Shown here: positions 35,621 through 46,720 of the stretch, in pieces
How the letters are laid out: every line of letters begins with the position of its first letter
Position numbering within the stretch: position 1 is the stretch's first letter
From: Artemisia argyi
Lineage: Eukaryota; Streptophyta; Magnoliopsida; Asterales; Asteraceae
Length of the DNA: 64,000 nucleotides
NCBI GenBank assembly: GCA_030686995.1
Contig: CM060681.1
Location: 160,164,333 to 160,228,332, forward strand
Direction of reading: 5' to 3'
Made by a program: the position numbers and the translations under genes
Notes under the pieces: generated by a model
Seen by the model: the letters and a program-made list of their open reading frames with translations, nothing else
Database searches by the model: none
Told to the model about the DNA's origin: nothing

Positions 35621-36932
35621 TGTGGAAAACTAGAAGGGGGGGTTGAATAGTTTTACGTCGTTTTAATTGTTATAAAACAAATTGTTTAAAAGTTTTCGTT
35701 GATTTATAAAATATAGATTCGATGGTATATGAAATCTAGTTATACACAATATGAACAACACTAAGTATATATACTATGAAGCAATAATTATGTAAGTAAT
35801 GAAATAAGTAAAAGATGAAAAGATCAAACCGAGAGACAAGCGATTTATAGTGGTTCGGCTACAAGGCACCTTCCTTGCCCTACTCCACTCCCCGAGCACC
35901 TAACTCGAGAGTTTTCTTCACTATATCAACAAGCTCCCTTATGGCGGAGAAAACCTTACACACCAATTTACACACCACAATATCTTCACACCTAGATCAC
36001 AACTAGTACACACCAATTCACTACTTAATCACACCACTTCTTTCACACCTATCTTCTACACACCATTAATCTACACACCAATCTTCTACACACCAATACT
36101 TCTACACACCAATTCTTCTACACACCAATCTTCTTCCTAACTTATTTTTTTCTCAACTATTCTCTAACAAATATTCACAACTAATCACACTATGAAATAA
36201 TAATCAATGATGATGCTCAAACAACTTAGATGTGGAGATCACAACTAGTTGTAATACTTCTTGTCTTGAGGGATAGAAGTATTCTTCTCTTGCACTTGAA
36301 TGGATTATGTATGGATCACTTTGAAACAAAGATTTAAGAATGTATGATCAAAGGATTTATAGATTGGAAATGGAGATCTAGAACAGAAAGTTCTGGAGTG
36401 CAAAAGGTGGGGAAAAAATCCAGGTTTAAGGTGGTATTTATAGGCAAAAGTTTCTGACAGAGGAGCGTGGCCGGTCCCCTTAAATCATGGCCGGTCCCCT
36501 TAAATTTAAGGGGACCGCCCTTTATAATTAAGGGGGCCGCCCAGCTGAAACGGCCAGAAACTTTGTCTTTTAGTGGGGAAAGTTTATTTGGTGAAAAACT
36601 AACTGATTTTGGTTAAATATTTGAAATCATATATTTAGTATGATTAAAACATTTTTCCTTATTACCAAAAGTGTTTTTCAAAAATATATAATAAGATTAT
36701 ATAATTAAATAAACTTTGTATTAGTTAATTAAATACCCCTTTGATCATACATTGCACTAAACACTTTGTTTATTCATACCTTAAGTGATTTGGATGTAAA
36801 GAGAAATATTAATCACCAAATACTTGTTTATGTCATAAGTTTTAGTTCTTTGAGGTTATATTTTGTAATGATCAAAACATAGAGATATTGATAAAAACTT
36901 AATAATGTTTTTAGGCATTATTTATGTCAACA
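35621..36932 (-). repeat. 3' LTR of element Y
   Basis: 1312 bp, equal to its partner. On the minus strand it starts TGTTGACATAAA and ends TTTTCCACA. Palindrome cluster 36461-36545 lies just upstream of TATAAATACC near 36443. Confidence 0.95.
36440..36545 (-). promoter_or_regulatory. Y LTR core promoter with palindromes
   Basis: On the plus strand GGCCGGTCCCCTTAAA occurs twice, then TTAAGGGGACCGCC and TTAAGGGGGCCGCC, giving stacked inverted repeats. In element sense they end about 25 bp before CTATAAATACC. The same cluster is in the other LTR at about 44108-44205. Confidence 0.65.
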
Positions 36933-37125
36933 ATCTCCCCCTTTTTGATTATTACAAAACCTTAAACTCAAAAGATTTAAAACTTGTTATTAGACAAGTA
37001 TTATAAAGTTTACCATTTCTCTTCTCCCCCTTTTTGTAAAATCAAAAAGGTTAGGCCGAATAATCTTCGTGAAAGAAGTTTAAACGGGTAGAGAACTCCC
37101 TCTTGATGTATGCTCCCCCTCGTTT
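36933..37125 (-). other. Polypurine tracts of element Y
   Basis: In minus sense AAAAAGGGGGAGAT (36946-36933) abuts the 3' LTR. Further tracts AAAAAGGGGGAG at about 37036-37025 and GAGGGGGAGC near 37118-37110 repeat the pattern seen in element X. Confidence 0.75.
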
Positions 37126-37410
37126 GAGAGCACAAAGGGAACGAGCAATTGGAATCTTGGCTACAAAAATATTTTGAAGAGAACAACACACATATATATG
37201 CAAAAACAACAATTATGCAAATAAAAATAGATTCATTCAAGCATGATAGAAATAATTAGCATAACAACATTCAATATGCTTGTAGCATATTGATTACAAT
37301 AAAACAAAATAAAAGATATAGTCCTATATTGCCTAAGAGAGCACTTGGACTTGCTTGCAACCCATGGTTGATTTGTTTTATTTGCTTGAAGGAAAACATA
37401 AGCATGGAGC

Positions 37411-38115
37411 TTAGATGTTTGATTGAGGTGGATATGGGGTGTTGTATGGAGCGGAAGAAGTGGATCTCACGATGTTGTATCGTGTTAAGGGTGGTATTGG
37501 ATGATTACGAGTGAGAAGATATTCAATCCAAGAAATATCTTCACTCAAGTAGAGGATTTGTTTTTGAAGGAATATGCAACAAGGGCAAAAGTGAGTGTGA
37601 TTTGTAACTTGATCCAAGTTAAGAGAGTGGGGAAGGCAATTTGCATAGGGTGATGATGGAGGTAGCCCTTTGTTGCGTTGTGCAAGATGCATAGCAAGGA
37701 GATCACTAAGATCATGGATTTGGTTTATTTCATCACGGAACTTTTGTTTTTCCGTGGCAATGTGGAGGGGATCATAGGTTTGGTATGGATGAGTTGGGTT
37801 TGAGTAGTTGGAATTGTAGTTTGATGGTTGATCAAACTTGCATGGATCATTATAAGTTGTTGGAGGTTGAGAGGTGTAGTTTGGCTTGAAGGAAGATGTT
37901 TGGCCAATGTTGTATAGTTTGTAAAGTGGATCAAATGAATGCCTTTGTTAGTTTGATGCAAAGTTTGGGAAATAAGAGGTTGGTGGTGAGGAATGATTTC
38001 CAACTTCATTTGTGATGATGGATTTGTTTCGAGGACTTTTTCGTCGCCAAACGGGTTTTTCCGTCATCCTTGCTAGCCTTGAGGCTTTTGATTTTGGTTT
38101 GTTTGGAGAGTTCAT
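37411..38115 (-). pseudogene. Accessory ORF of element Y downstream of gag-pol, one internal stop
   Basis: From ATG 38115 the frame runs 235 codons to the stop at 37411, with a single TAA at codon 56 (37950-37948). The first part is basic (Lys/Arg-rich, MNSPNKPKSKASRLARM). The middle is rich in Tyr, Asn, Pro and Ser. The end has HTHFCPCC followed by LSEDISWIEYLLTR. The FDPLYK segment and the CxxC-LSE block parallel ORFc of element X (FHPIYK, CNHCERT, LSEEMRFIL), so the two appear to be the same accessory gene. It shows no clear signal peptide or membrane helix, unlike the envelope-like ORF known from SIRE1. Only one stop breaks it, and readthrough or a sequencing error is possible. Confidence 0.6.
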
Positions 38116-38375
38116 GATGGGATGAATGGAGAGCTTTGAGGATTGGGGTTATTTATAGTGTAAGATTTGTGTGTTTAAGGATGGATAAAGTTTGTTTGGA
38201 GGATTAGGACAAAATGTGTTGGTGAAAAATGGGAAATGTAGGTTGAAATGGGCTAAAAAGCAGAAAAGATTCTGTAAACCCGACCATCAGATGGCCGGTC
38301 CCCTTAATTAGGGGGCGGTCCCCTTAAAATTAAGGGGGCCGCCTTACATAATTAAGGGGGCCGCCCATCTGGTGA
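38116..38375 (-). promoter_or_regulatory. Internal promoter-like module before the Y accessory ORF
   Basis: GGCCGGTCCCCTTAA, GGCGGTCCCCTTAAAATTAA and two TAAGGGGGCCGCC copies at 38291-38368 repeat the palindromes of the Y LTR. In element sense they are followed by a TATA box, CTATAAATAACCCC (38158-38145), and by the ATG at 38115. The order palindromes, TATA, ORF matches the LTR. Confidence 0.6.
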
Positions 38376-39106
38376 TTTCCAAATTGCCAGAATTGGGTTT
38401 TTGGCAGAAAATTTGCAGAAAGGTTGTGTTTTTGGACTTGGATTCAAGCAAGTTCAATTCCTTTAGGCAATATAGCATCTAATCTAACATTAGATATCAT
38501 GCAAAAACACATAGGCACAAGAGCAAATAATCAACACATAATAAGCAATAGGAGGTAAGTAAATGCAAGCACACTTAAGCTTCCTAAGGCACCTATCTTG
38601 AATTAAAGGCAAGGGCAATTAGTGAGTGAAAGACTAATGATGGATCAAGATGACACCATTACTAGTGAATATGTCCTAGTGAGTGTCTATATGCAACAAA
38701 TGTGGAGTTGTGATTGTTTTGACAGCTAGAAGCAAAAAGAAATAACGATCCTAAGAAACAATCCAAATGATCTCCTTGATTCAATTTTTGCTCGATCATG
38801 AATGTCAAAGACATATATTAGATTATATACCTTGACAATTTATGTGAGAGTTTATGCATGATTTTGAAATACAATGTTTTTAGAATTAGTCAACAATGCA
38901 ATGAAAATGATTTTCATGTGATTCCTAGATTGTGAGAATAAAGATTAGAGAGAATTGATTGAGTTTTTTAAAAAAAATTTATGCAAAGAAAATAAATCTT
39001 CTCAATCTTAAGTTTTGTGCGAAATAGATTCCTAGACTCAGAGAAGATGGAATGAAAGAAAAATAAATTTTCATGCAAGTATAACTTAGAATTAATTCAA
39101 TGTAAT
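38376..39106 (-). other. Spacer between gag-pol and the accessory promoter in Y
   Basis: Non-coding, AT-rich. No long frame. Probably the 3' untranslated part of the gag-pol message. Confidence 0.5.
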
Positions 39107-42100
39107 TTAGTCAACTTGTTCCATCATTCCTAATCCTAAACGCAAGTGGTTGAATAATTCACGCTTAAGGGGTTTTGTGAATATATCCGCAATATTGTCT
39201 TCCGATGCAACCTTTTCTATAGATATATTTCCTTTTTGTACATTATCCCTAAGAAAATGGTGACGTATTTCTATGTGTTTAGTCCTAGAGTGTTGTACCG
39301 GATTTTTGCTTAAATCTATCGCACCTTTGTTATCGCACATAATTGGGACATTTTCTAACCTAATGCCATAGTCTACGAGAGCTTGTTTCATCCATAGTGC
39401 TTGTTGACATGCCTTTCCGGCGCTTACATATTCGGCTTCGGTGGTAGAGATAGCAAGAGCGGTTTGCTTTTTCGAAAACCAAGACGTTAGACAACATCCC
39501 ATAAACGTGCAAATACCGCTAGTACTCTTTCTATCTACGTAGTCTCCCGCATGATCCGAATCCGCATAGACAATGGTTTCTATGCCGGATTCCTTAGGAT
39601 ACCATAATCCTAAGTGTATAGTGCCTTTAACGTATCGGAAGATACGCTTAACCGCTTCTAGGTGAGAGGTTTTGGGATCCTCTTGAAAACGGGTACAAAG
39701 GCAGACACTAAACATGATATCGGGTCTACTTGCCGTCAAGTATAGTAAACTACCTATCATTCCTCTATACTTGGTGTTATCTACGGACTCACCTTCATCG
39801 TCCTTTGTGAGCTTTACCTCCGTAGACATGGGTGTTTTCATGGGTTTTGAGTCTTCTAGGCCAAATTTCTTAAGCATTTCCTTAATGTACTTAGATTGGT
39901 TAAAGAATATTCCATCATCTAATTGTTTTATTTGTAATCCTAGGAAGAAGTTAAGTTCACCCATCATACTCATCTCAAACTCATCATGCATGATTTTGGC
40001 AAACTCATCACACATGTCTTGACAAGTCGATCCAAATATAATGTCATCAACATATATTTGAACAATGATGAGATTTGGGTCTTTCCTTTTAGTGAAAAGA
40101 GTGTTATCTACCATTCCCATGGAATAATCATGTTCAATAAGAAAAGCTTTTAATCGGTCATACCAAGCTTTGGGAGCTTGTTTGAGTCCATACAAAGCTT
40201 TCTTTAACTTATAAACATAATCAGGTTTTGCGAAGTCAATGAATCCTGGAGGTTGTGCCACATATACCTCCTCATTGATAAAACCGTTAAGGAATGCACT
40301 TTTCACATCCATTTGAAATAACTTAAAATCTAGGGCGCAAGCATAGGCAAGTAATATCCTAATTGATTCTAGTCTAGCTACGGGGGCATAAGTTTCATCA
40401 TAATCAATTCCTTCTTGTTGATTATAACCTTGGGCAACTAACCTAGCTTTATTCCTAGTAACTATTCCATTCTCGTCTAACTTATTTCTATATACCCATT
40501 TGGTTCCTATGATGGTCATATCCTTTGGATTTGGGACTAGTTCCCAAACATCATTTGCCTTAAATTGATTTAATTCTTCTTGCATAGCTGTAATCCAACT
40601 TTCATCCTTTAAAGCCTCACTAATATTCTTAGGTTCTATTGCTGAGAGGAAACAAAAGAAGTTGTTTTTATCTTGGGCTTGTGACCTAAGGGTTCTTTGG
40701 TTAAGATGTCCTATTATATTATCTAATGGATGTGATCTAGATTCTTTAATATTAACAGTTTCGTTATTTTCTAAGTGGATGTCTTCATTATCATTTCCTA
40801 TGGGTTTTGTTTTACTAACCTCAATAGCTTCATCTTCGACTAAATTATCATCTTCTAAAGGTAGCGTTTTAGGAGGTGGTGGTGTTTCATCAAATGTTAC
40901 ATTTAGTGATTCCTCTACTTTCATGGAGTGTTTGTTAAGTATTATATATGCTTTACTATTTTGTGAGTATCCTAAAAATATTCCTTCATATGATTTTGGA
41001 TCAAACTTAGTGAGGTAGTCCTTAGTGTTTAAAATATAGCACTTACTTCCAAATACCCTAAAGTAGCTTAAGTTTGGTTTTCTATCTCTTAATAACTCAT
41101 AAGGAGTTTTTCCTAGAATTCTTCTAATTGATACCCTATTTAAAATATAAGTCGATGTATCTACGGCGTGACACCAAAATTTTTGTGGAATGGATTGTTC
41201 ATTTAACATAGTTCTACTCATTTCTTGTAGTGACCTATTTTTTCTTTCTACTACCCCATTTGATTGAGGAGTACGAGGAGCGGAGAAATTGTGAGATATT
41301 CCATTTAACTCACAATATTTTCCGAATTGTATTTCGTTATCAAATTCCCTACCATGGTCCGTCCTAATGGCAACTATTGAGCATCCTAATTTATTTTGAA
41401 TCATTTTACTAAATATTTCGAATTTTTCAAAGGCTTGGGTTTTGTCACTTAAAAACCTAGTCCACGTGTATCGTGAGTAGTCATCTACTATTACTAAGGT
41501 ATATTTGTTTCCTCCATAGCTCCGCACAGCGGATGGACCAAAAAGATCCATATGTAATAATTCTAGGCACCTAGTAGTGGATACTATATTCTTAGCTTTG
41601 TGACTAGCATGAGCTTGTTTTCCAATTTTGCATGCATCACAAAAATGCTTGTCATATTTTAGATTAGGCAAATTTCTAACTAATTCCTTAGAGGCCAAAG
41701 ATTGTATTTGTTGCATGTTAGCATGTCCTAATCTCCTATGCCACAATGTAGAGTTTTCATCTAGGGTCGTTAGGCATATCCTATCTTCAGGTTTGTTTCC
41801 TAGTTTCATAACATATACTCTTCCTTTCCTAATACCTCTACCTATAATTTTTCCATTCTTAACTATTTCGCTATCTTCTTCGGAAAAGATAACTCTACAT
41901 TTATTATCGCATATTTGGCCTACACTAAGTAAGTTATATGTTAAATTATTTACATGTTCAACATTTTCAATAGTAAGTGAGTCTTGAGAAATCGTACCTT
42001 TGCCAATAATTTTTCCACGCAAGTCACTACCGAAAATAACGTTACCTCCATTGTATGCCTTGTATGTAGAGAATAGCTTGCGATTCCCCGTCATGTGCCT

Positions 42101-43177
42101 CGAACATCCGCTATCCTTGATCCATTCGTCAGGCTCCAAGTCAATTCCAAGGCATATTTCGTCGGTTGCATTTGCCACAAAGCACTTTTCTTCTTTTGGT
42201 TTTTCCACTTCTTCTTTATCACTATCACTCCATGTTCCACTAACAAATGCGCTTTGATTTTCATAACCCGGCGGCTTTAAACATTCTCCAACGAGATGAT
42301 TTGGACTTCCACATCTAAAGCACTTTCTTTTCACGTAATTATCACTCCTATTTCTTTGGAACACCTTTCTTTCGTCACGTGGTGATCTAGTGAATCTTCC
42401 TCGTCTCTTGAAGAATTTCTGGAATTCTCTTACGGCCATCGCATATTCTTCATCTTCACTCTCGTCACTTGAATCATCATCTTCACAAGGTTCCATTTTG
42501 GCTTTTAGAGCAATGGATTTGATTTGTTCTTTCTTGACTTTGACCATTTCCAAATCTCTTCTTATAATTTCTTCATGGACTTTCAAGTTGCCGATAAGCT
42601 CATCTAGTGATAATGTCATCAAATTCTTTGATTCTTCAATAGCCGTGACTTTAGCTCGCCATTTCGGATGTAATGCCCTAAGAAATTTCCTAACACAATT
42701 TTTACTAGAAAATGTCTCATCAAGTGCTTTTAAACTTGTGATGATGGTGTTAAATTTAGCAAAAGCATTATCAATTGATTCCTCTTCCGGAATCGTAAAT
42801 TGTTCATATTGATGTACAAGAAGATCTATTTTGTTATCTTTAACTTGACTATTACCTTGGTGAGTGATTAGTAAAGAATCCCAAATTTTTTTTGCGGTTT
42901 TACACATAAAAATTCTTTCATATTCTTTACGTGGTAACGCATTATAAATAACCATTTTAGCCTCATTATTTTTTGCTAGTTTCTTTTTCAAATCATCATT
43001 TTGTTTTTCAAAATCTACAATTTCATCCATTTTAGTTTCAACATTATATTGAATAGGAGGAAAATCACCAAAGGTAATAATATGCCAAAGATCAAGATCT
43101 TTTGATTTCACATAGGTTTCGAATCTATTTTTCCAATATAAAAATCCATCACTTTCAAATAGTGGTGGTCTTTGCAT
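39107..43177 (-). CDS. Gag-pol polyprotein of element Y (Copia, Sire type)
   Basis: The 1356-residue frame is unbroken. Order: gag region (1 to about 280, [11 protein letters not shown]), CCHC zinc knuckle [14 protein letters not shown] (about 284-298), aspartic protease [10 protein letters not shown] (about 353), integrase zinc region (LWHRRLGH, then CDACKIGK, about 475-520), and integrase core with D, D and E in [17 protein letters not shown] and NGVVERKNR (about 540, 600, 638). Reverse transcriptase runs from about 877, with catalytic YVDDIIFGS near 1039. RNase H follows ([25 protein letters not shown]; about 1207-1285). It builds particles, copies RNA to DNA and integrates it. Compared with X, the usual first ATG reads ATA here, so the start at 43177 (MQRPPLFE) lies a little downstream. 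The catalytic motifs all look intact. Confidence 0.95.
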   Translation of the reverse strand: MQRPPLFESDGFLYWKNRFETYVKSKDLDLWHIITFGDFPPIQYNVETKMDEIVDFEKQNDDLKKKLAKNNEAKMVIYNALPRKEYERIFMCKTAKKIWDSLLITHQGNSQVKDNKIDLLVHQYEQFTIPEEESIDNAFAKFNTIITSLKALDETFSSKNCVRKFLRALHPKWRAKVTAIEESKNLMTLSLDELIGNLKVHEEIIRRDLEMVKVKKEQIKSIALKAKMEPCEDDDSSDESEDEEYAMAVREFQKFFKRRGRFTRSPRDERKVFQRNRSDNYVKRKCFRCGSPNHLVGECLKPPGYENQSAFVSGTWSDSDKEEVEKPKEEKCFVANATDEICLGIDLEPDEWIKDSGCSRHMTGNRKLFSTYKAYNGGNVIFGSDLRGKIIGKGTISQDSLTIENVEHVNNLTYNLLSVGQICDNKCRVIFSEEDSEIVKNGKIIGRGIRKGRVYVMKLGNKPEDRICLTTLDENSTLWHRRLGHANMQQIQSLASKELVRNLPNLKYDKHFCDACKIGKQAHASHKAKNIVSTTRCLELLHMDLFGPSAVRSYGGNKYTLVIVDDYSRYTWTRFLSDKTQAFEKFEIFSKMIQNKLGCSIVAIRTDHGREFDNEIQFGKYCELNGISHNFSAPRTPQSNGVVERKNRSLQEMSRTMLNEQSIPQKFWCHAVDTSTYILNRVSIRRILGKTPYELLRDRKPNLSYFRVFGSKCYILNTKDYLTKFDPKSYEGIFLGYSQNSKAYIILNKHSMKVEESLNVTFDETPPPPKTLPLEDDNLVEDEAIEVSKTKPIGNDNEDIHLENNETVNIKESRSHPLDNIIGHLNQRTLRSQAQDKNNFFCFLSAIEPKNISEALKDESWITAMQEELNQFKANDVWELVPNPKDMTIIGTKWVYRNKLDENGIVTRNKARLVAQGYNQQEGIDYDETYAPVARLESIRILLAYACALDFKLFQMDVKSAFLNGFINEEVYVAQPPGFIDFAKPDYVYKLKKALYGLKQAPKAWYDRLKAFLIEHDYSMGMVDNTLFTKRKDPNLIIVQIYVDDIIFGSTCQDMCDEFAKIMHDEFEMSMMGELNFFLGLQIKQLDDGIFFNQSKYIKEMLKKFGLEDSKPMKTPMSTEVKLTKDDEGESVDNTKYRGMIGSLLYLTASRPDIMFSVCLCTRFQEDPKTSHLEAVKRIFRYVKGTIHLGLWYPKESGIETIVYADSDHAGDYVDRKSTSGICTFMGCCLTSWFSKKQTALAISTTEAEYVSAGKACQQALWMKQALVDYGIRLENVPIMCDNKGAIDLSKNPVQHSRTKHIEIRHHFLRDNVQKGNISIEKVASEDNIADIFTKPLKRELFNHLRLGLGMMEQVD

Positions 43178-43262
43178 AGATTGCCCTTCTAAATATTTTT
43201 CAGATTCTATAGATCGTTACAAGTTTTAAAATACAATATATTTTAAAAATCTTGCTAGACGT

Positions 43263-43277
43263 GGCTCCTGATACCAA
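43263..43277 (-). other. Primer-binding site of element Y
   Basis: Minus strand TTGGTATCAGGAGCC starts one base inside the 5' LTR. It matches the initiator-Met tRNA complement with one extra G, as in X. Confidence 0.8.
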
Positions 43278-43278
43278 T

Positions 43279-44590
43279 TGTGGAAAACTAGAAGGGGGGG
43301 TTGAATAGTTTTACGTCGTTTTAATTGTTATAAAACAAATTGTTTAAAAGTTTTCGTTGATTTATAAAATATAGATTCGATGGTATATGAAATCTAGTTA
43401 TACACAATATGAACAACACTAAGTATATATACTATGAAGCAATAATTATGTAAGTAATGAAATAAGTAAAAGATGGAAAGATCAAACCGAGAGATAAGCG
43501 ATTTATAGTGGTTCGGCTACAAGGCACCTTCCTTGCCCTACTCCACTCCCCGAGCACCTAACTCGAGAGTTTTCTTCACTATATCAACAAGCTCCCTTAT
43601 GGCGGAGAAAACCTTACACACCAATTTACACACCACAATATCTTCACACCTAGATCACAACTAGTACACACCAATTCACTACTTAATCACACCACTTCTT
43701 TCACACCTATCTTCTACACACCATTAATCTACACACCAATCTTCTACACACCAATACTTCTACACACCAATTCTTCTACACACCAATCTTCTTCCTAACT
43801 TATCTTTTTCTCAACTATTCTCTAACAAATATTCACAACTAATCACACTATGAAATAATAATCAATGATGATGCTCAAACAACTTAGATGTGGAGATCAC
43901 AACTAGTTGTAATACTTCTTGTCTTGAGGGATAGAAGTATTCTTCTCTTGCACTTGAATGGATTATGTATGGATCACTTTGAAACAAAGATTTAAGAATG
44001 TATGATCAAAGGATTTATAGATTGGAAATGGAGATCTAGAACAGAAAGTTCTGGAGTGCAAAAGGTGGGGAAAAAATCCAGGTTTAAGGTGGTATTTATA
44101 GGCAAAAGTTTCTGACAGAGGAGCGTGGCCGGTCCCCTTAAATCATGGCCGGTCCCCTTAAATTTAAGGGGACCGCCCTTTATAATTAAGGGGGCCGCCC
44201 AGCTGAAACGGCCAGAAACTTTGTCTTTTAGTGGGGAAAGTTTATTTGGTGAAAAACTAACTGATTTTGGTTAAATATTTGAAATCATATATTTAGTATG
44301 ATTAAAACATTTTTCCTTATTACCAAAAGTGTTTTTCAAAAATATATAATAAGATTATATAATTAAATAAACTTTGTATTAGTTAATTAAATACCCCTTT
44401 GATCATACATTGCACTAAACACTTTGTTTATTCATACCTTAAGTGATTTGGATGTAAAGAGAAATATTAATCACCAAATACTTGTTTATGTCATAAGTTT
44501 TAGTTCTTTGAGGTTATATTTTGTAATGATCAAAACATAGAGATATTGATAAAAACTTAATAATGTTTTTAGGCATTATTTATGTCAACA
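43279..44590 (-). repeat. 5' LTR of element Y
   Basis: 1312 bp. The three differences seen from the other copy are two A/G or C/T changes near 43477 and 43495 and one in the T-rich run near 43804. Tandem CTACACACCAAT-like repeats at about 43615-43795 lie in R/U5. Confidence 0.95.
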
Positions 44591-44599
44591 AAAAGTAAC

Positions 44600-44698
44600 C
44601 GTCTTTGGTGTCATCCTCATCCTCTGCTTCAGCTTCCAAATCAACATCAGCCTCAAGCTTTTCCGCTCCACATCCCAGCGGTATAACCATTCCTAAAG
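44600..44698 (-). CDS. Candidate exon 3 of the host gene split by element Y
   Basis: After the acceptor TTTTGTAG the minus strand reads LGMVIPLGCGAEKLEADVDL and then an acidic run to GAC G|GTTACT. The donor is weak but preserves phase with the exon at 35487. Element Y inserted only about 8 bp beyond this exon end. Confidence 0.5.
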
Positions 44699-44795
44699 CT
44701 ACAAAATAAAAAAAAAATAAAAAATCTCAAAACTCCAAACACTCAAGGATGTTTTAGATTGCTTATTTTTACATGATCATCCACTATTGTTTTCA

Positions 44796-44991
44796 GGGGG
44801 TGTTTGTTTCATAAGCCACAATTTTCCGGCTTATTTTGAGACTTGTGGGCTTATATAAGTTTATTACGATATGATAAACTTATTTAAGCCCATAAATTTT
44901 AAAATAAACCAAAAAATTGAGGCTTATATGAAATATAAGCCGAAATCAAATAAACTCATAAGCCCACATATAAATTTAAACAAACACTCCC
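44796..44991. mobile_element. Small MITE in an intron, PIF/Harbinger-like ends
   Basis: Left GGGGGTGTTTGTTT and right AAACAAACACTCCCTC are inverted repeats. TCA flanks both sides (44793-44795, 44992-44994), a 3-bp duplication as for Tourist-type elements. The 196-bp interior also contains complementary GCTTAT-rich segments. Confidence 0.7.
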
Positions 44992-45234
44992 TCAATAAAA
45001 AAGGCAAACATAAAGCAATCCCAAACGGCCAGATAAAACTGTTAATCACCTCATCTGATGTCAATATCCTGCTCATATTTCACCCATATTTCACCATCAT
45101 ATAATCGACTTCTTTGTTCACTGAATTATCATCAAACAAAAAAAGGTATAAGCAATTGAAAAAAGCATCAGCATCTAAACTAAAAGATACTCGATCTTCA
45201 GTTTGTAAATTATTATATAAAAATTGGCTAGTAC

Positions 45235-45273
45235 CTACCTCACAATAACAAACTGGTGGTTCTTCAATCTTCA
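45235..45273 (-). CDS. Candidate exon 2 of the host gene split by element Y
   Basis: Reads VKIEEPPVCYCEV in phase with exon 1 (acceptor ACAAAG|TG) and exon 3 (donor GTAG|GTACTA). An alternative donor GAG|GTAGGT lies four bases earlier but would put a stop at the next exon. Confidence 0.5.
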
Positions 45274-45401
45274 CTTTGTTCTACGTAATCAGAACACATA
45301 TAAAAAACACAAATCGAAAAGTCAGAATTAAACGAGAATAAAACACCCCCTTTTTTTAAGATAAAAACAACAATAGGATTAAAATAAAGAAAGTATGTTA
45401 C

Positions 45402-45456
45402 CTTTGGAAGAATTATTGTCTTCAACTTCTTGATGACCCCTTTTGCTTGATTTCAT
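45402..45456 (-). CDS. Candidate first exon of an unrecognised host gene (45456 to about 33812)
   Basis: ATG at 45456 starts MKSSKRGHQEVEDNNSSK and ends at a good donor (CCAAAG|GTAACA). Four consecutive exons (45456-45402, 45273-45235, 44698-44600, 35487-35427) keep one frame across consensus-like splice sites, which chance rarely gives. The product begins basic, then has a Cys-containing segment and a strongly acidic stretch. I could not name the family. The gene now carries the 9-kb element Y and a MITE in its introns. Confidence 0.5.
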
Positions 45457-46340
45457 TTTTTTAACCTAATTTTTTACTAAGGGGTTTTTTTAGGTGATGA
45501 TTCAGGCGTTTTTTTTTTCTTCTTTTTTATTTATTTATTTTATTTTATTTGTAGATGAAGAGCCGATCCAAGTTTTTCTTTTGATACTGTGTTTATTTGT
45601 GTTTGTGAATCTGTGTTGATAGAGAAAGAAAGAGTAATAGTGGGAGAAAGAAGGAGAAGCAGAAGTGTGTGGAAATTTTGTTGAGCCGGCCAAATGTGGG
45701 AGAGGAGGGTTTCTGCATTATAGGGCAATGGTCTACTGGAAGGCATACCTCAAGAAACTGTGGACTCCACATGGTTGGCTTAGAGTGAGTTGTACAAAGT
45801 AGCATGTTACTGCCCCTCGTGGGGTTTGAAAATATTGGCACGTTTAGTGCATTATCAAAACAATTAGCATCACTAAGCCATGAACAGTTTAAGGGGAGAT
45901 GTTTGCCAGCCAATGGGCTGCTGCCAAGCCTACGACCCACCACTGTTGCTCCACTAAACTTCCACATTAACCAACTTAATGACTACATGCAGCTAATAGG
46001 AAGCAACTTTAAAGGGTAAAAAAAAATTTTGCAACACAATTAGTGTCACATCAAATTCACCTATTATATTATATTATAATGTGTTGGAGAAAAAAACAAT
46101 ATAGTTACTGTTTTTGCTTAACAATAACAATCCTAAGTTCTGTATTGTTCATATTCAAAGTCAAAATACCCAAGTTAGCAAAGTAAAAGTAAAAGAAACT
46201 AAACATTTATGGTCAAATATAACCATGATGAATTTTTTTAGCCCAAACACGGTCCCTTTGCAGTTATGCATTTTCCAATAGCCCAACACTATCAACTTTC
46301 CATAATATTTGTTTACTTTAGTTTCGGCTTGAAAATACTT
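45457..46340. other. Region upstream of the host gene
   Basis: Contains overlapping frames of 124 codons or less without a recognised motif. Probably promoter and 5' untranslated region of the minus-strand gene; nothing firm can be said. Confidence 0.35.
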
Positions 46341-46640
46341 CTAGGATGTAAACCCCTAAGAGCAATGGGTGCCTTGCCTTCCTCCCCCACGTTATTCCTC
46401 AAATTTCTGCGTTAACACCCACGTTAAGGTACCGTGTACCTGCGTTATTCCTGCGTTAATGCGCAGGGTTATTACAATAACGATGCGTTATGTGGTAAAA
46501 GTCAAATCGAAAGTTTCAAAAACACCTCTTTAATGTCTATATAGCCGTTGTGTTTAAAAAATAAAAATTTCATTTCAACCCCCCCCCCCCCAACGTTTTA
46601 TAAACGGCTAGTTAAAAAAATCAAAATCACTTTTCTAACA

Positions 46641-46650
46641 ATATAAATAC
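46641..46650 (+). promoter_or_regulatory. TATA box of the HARBI1-like ORF
   Basis: ATATAAATAC lies about 75 bp before the ATG at 46721, preceded by a C run (about 46578-46591) and AACGGCTAG, a layout often seen before plant Harbinger ORFs. Confidence 0.5.
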
Positions 46651-46720
46651 CCATTTCACTTCTAACTTTTTTTTCACACTTCCACTACCAACTATTCTCT
46701 ACACTTCTACAATATTTACA

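Larger units (their letters stand above)
35621..44590 (-). mobile_element. Element Y: complete, young Sire-type Copia retrotransposon
   Basis: Two 1312-bp LTRs (35621-36932, 43279-44590) differ at only three positions by eye. They have TG...CA ends and are flanked by a perfect AAAAG duplication (35616-35620, 44591-44595). Met-type primer site at 43277-43263 and purine tracts next to the 3' LTR set the orientation as minus. One unbroken 1356-codon gag-pol frame is present, followed by an accessory frame with a single stop. Order of domains (gag, protease, integrase, RT, RNase H) is Copia; the long size, [21 protein letters not shown] motifs, repeated purine tracts and the extra frame point to Sire/Maximus. 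It may still be able to move. Confidence 0.95.

Noticed and set aside
37411..38115. Envelope gene of a Sire element
   Set aside because: No signal peptide, membrane segment or coiled coil was seen; the frame is shorter than the SIRE1 envelope-like ORF.
40662..42812. Plus-strand frames of 85-140 codons inside Y gag-pol
   Set aside because: They are antisense shadows of the long minus-strand gag-pol frame, without motifs.
45593..45967. 124-codon minus-strand frame upstream of the host gene
   Set aside because: No motif and overlapping frames in the same stretch. It may be leader or promoter sequence; nothing supports a gene.
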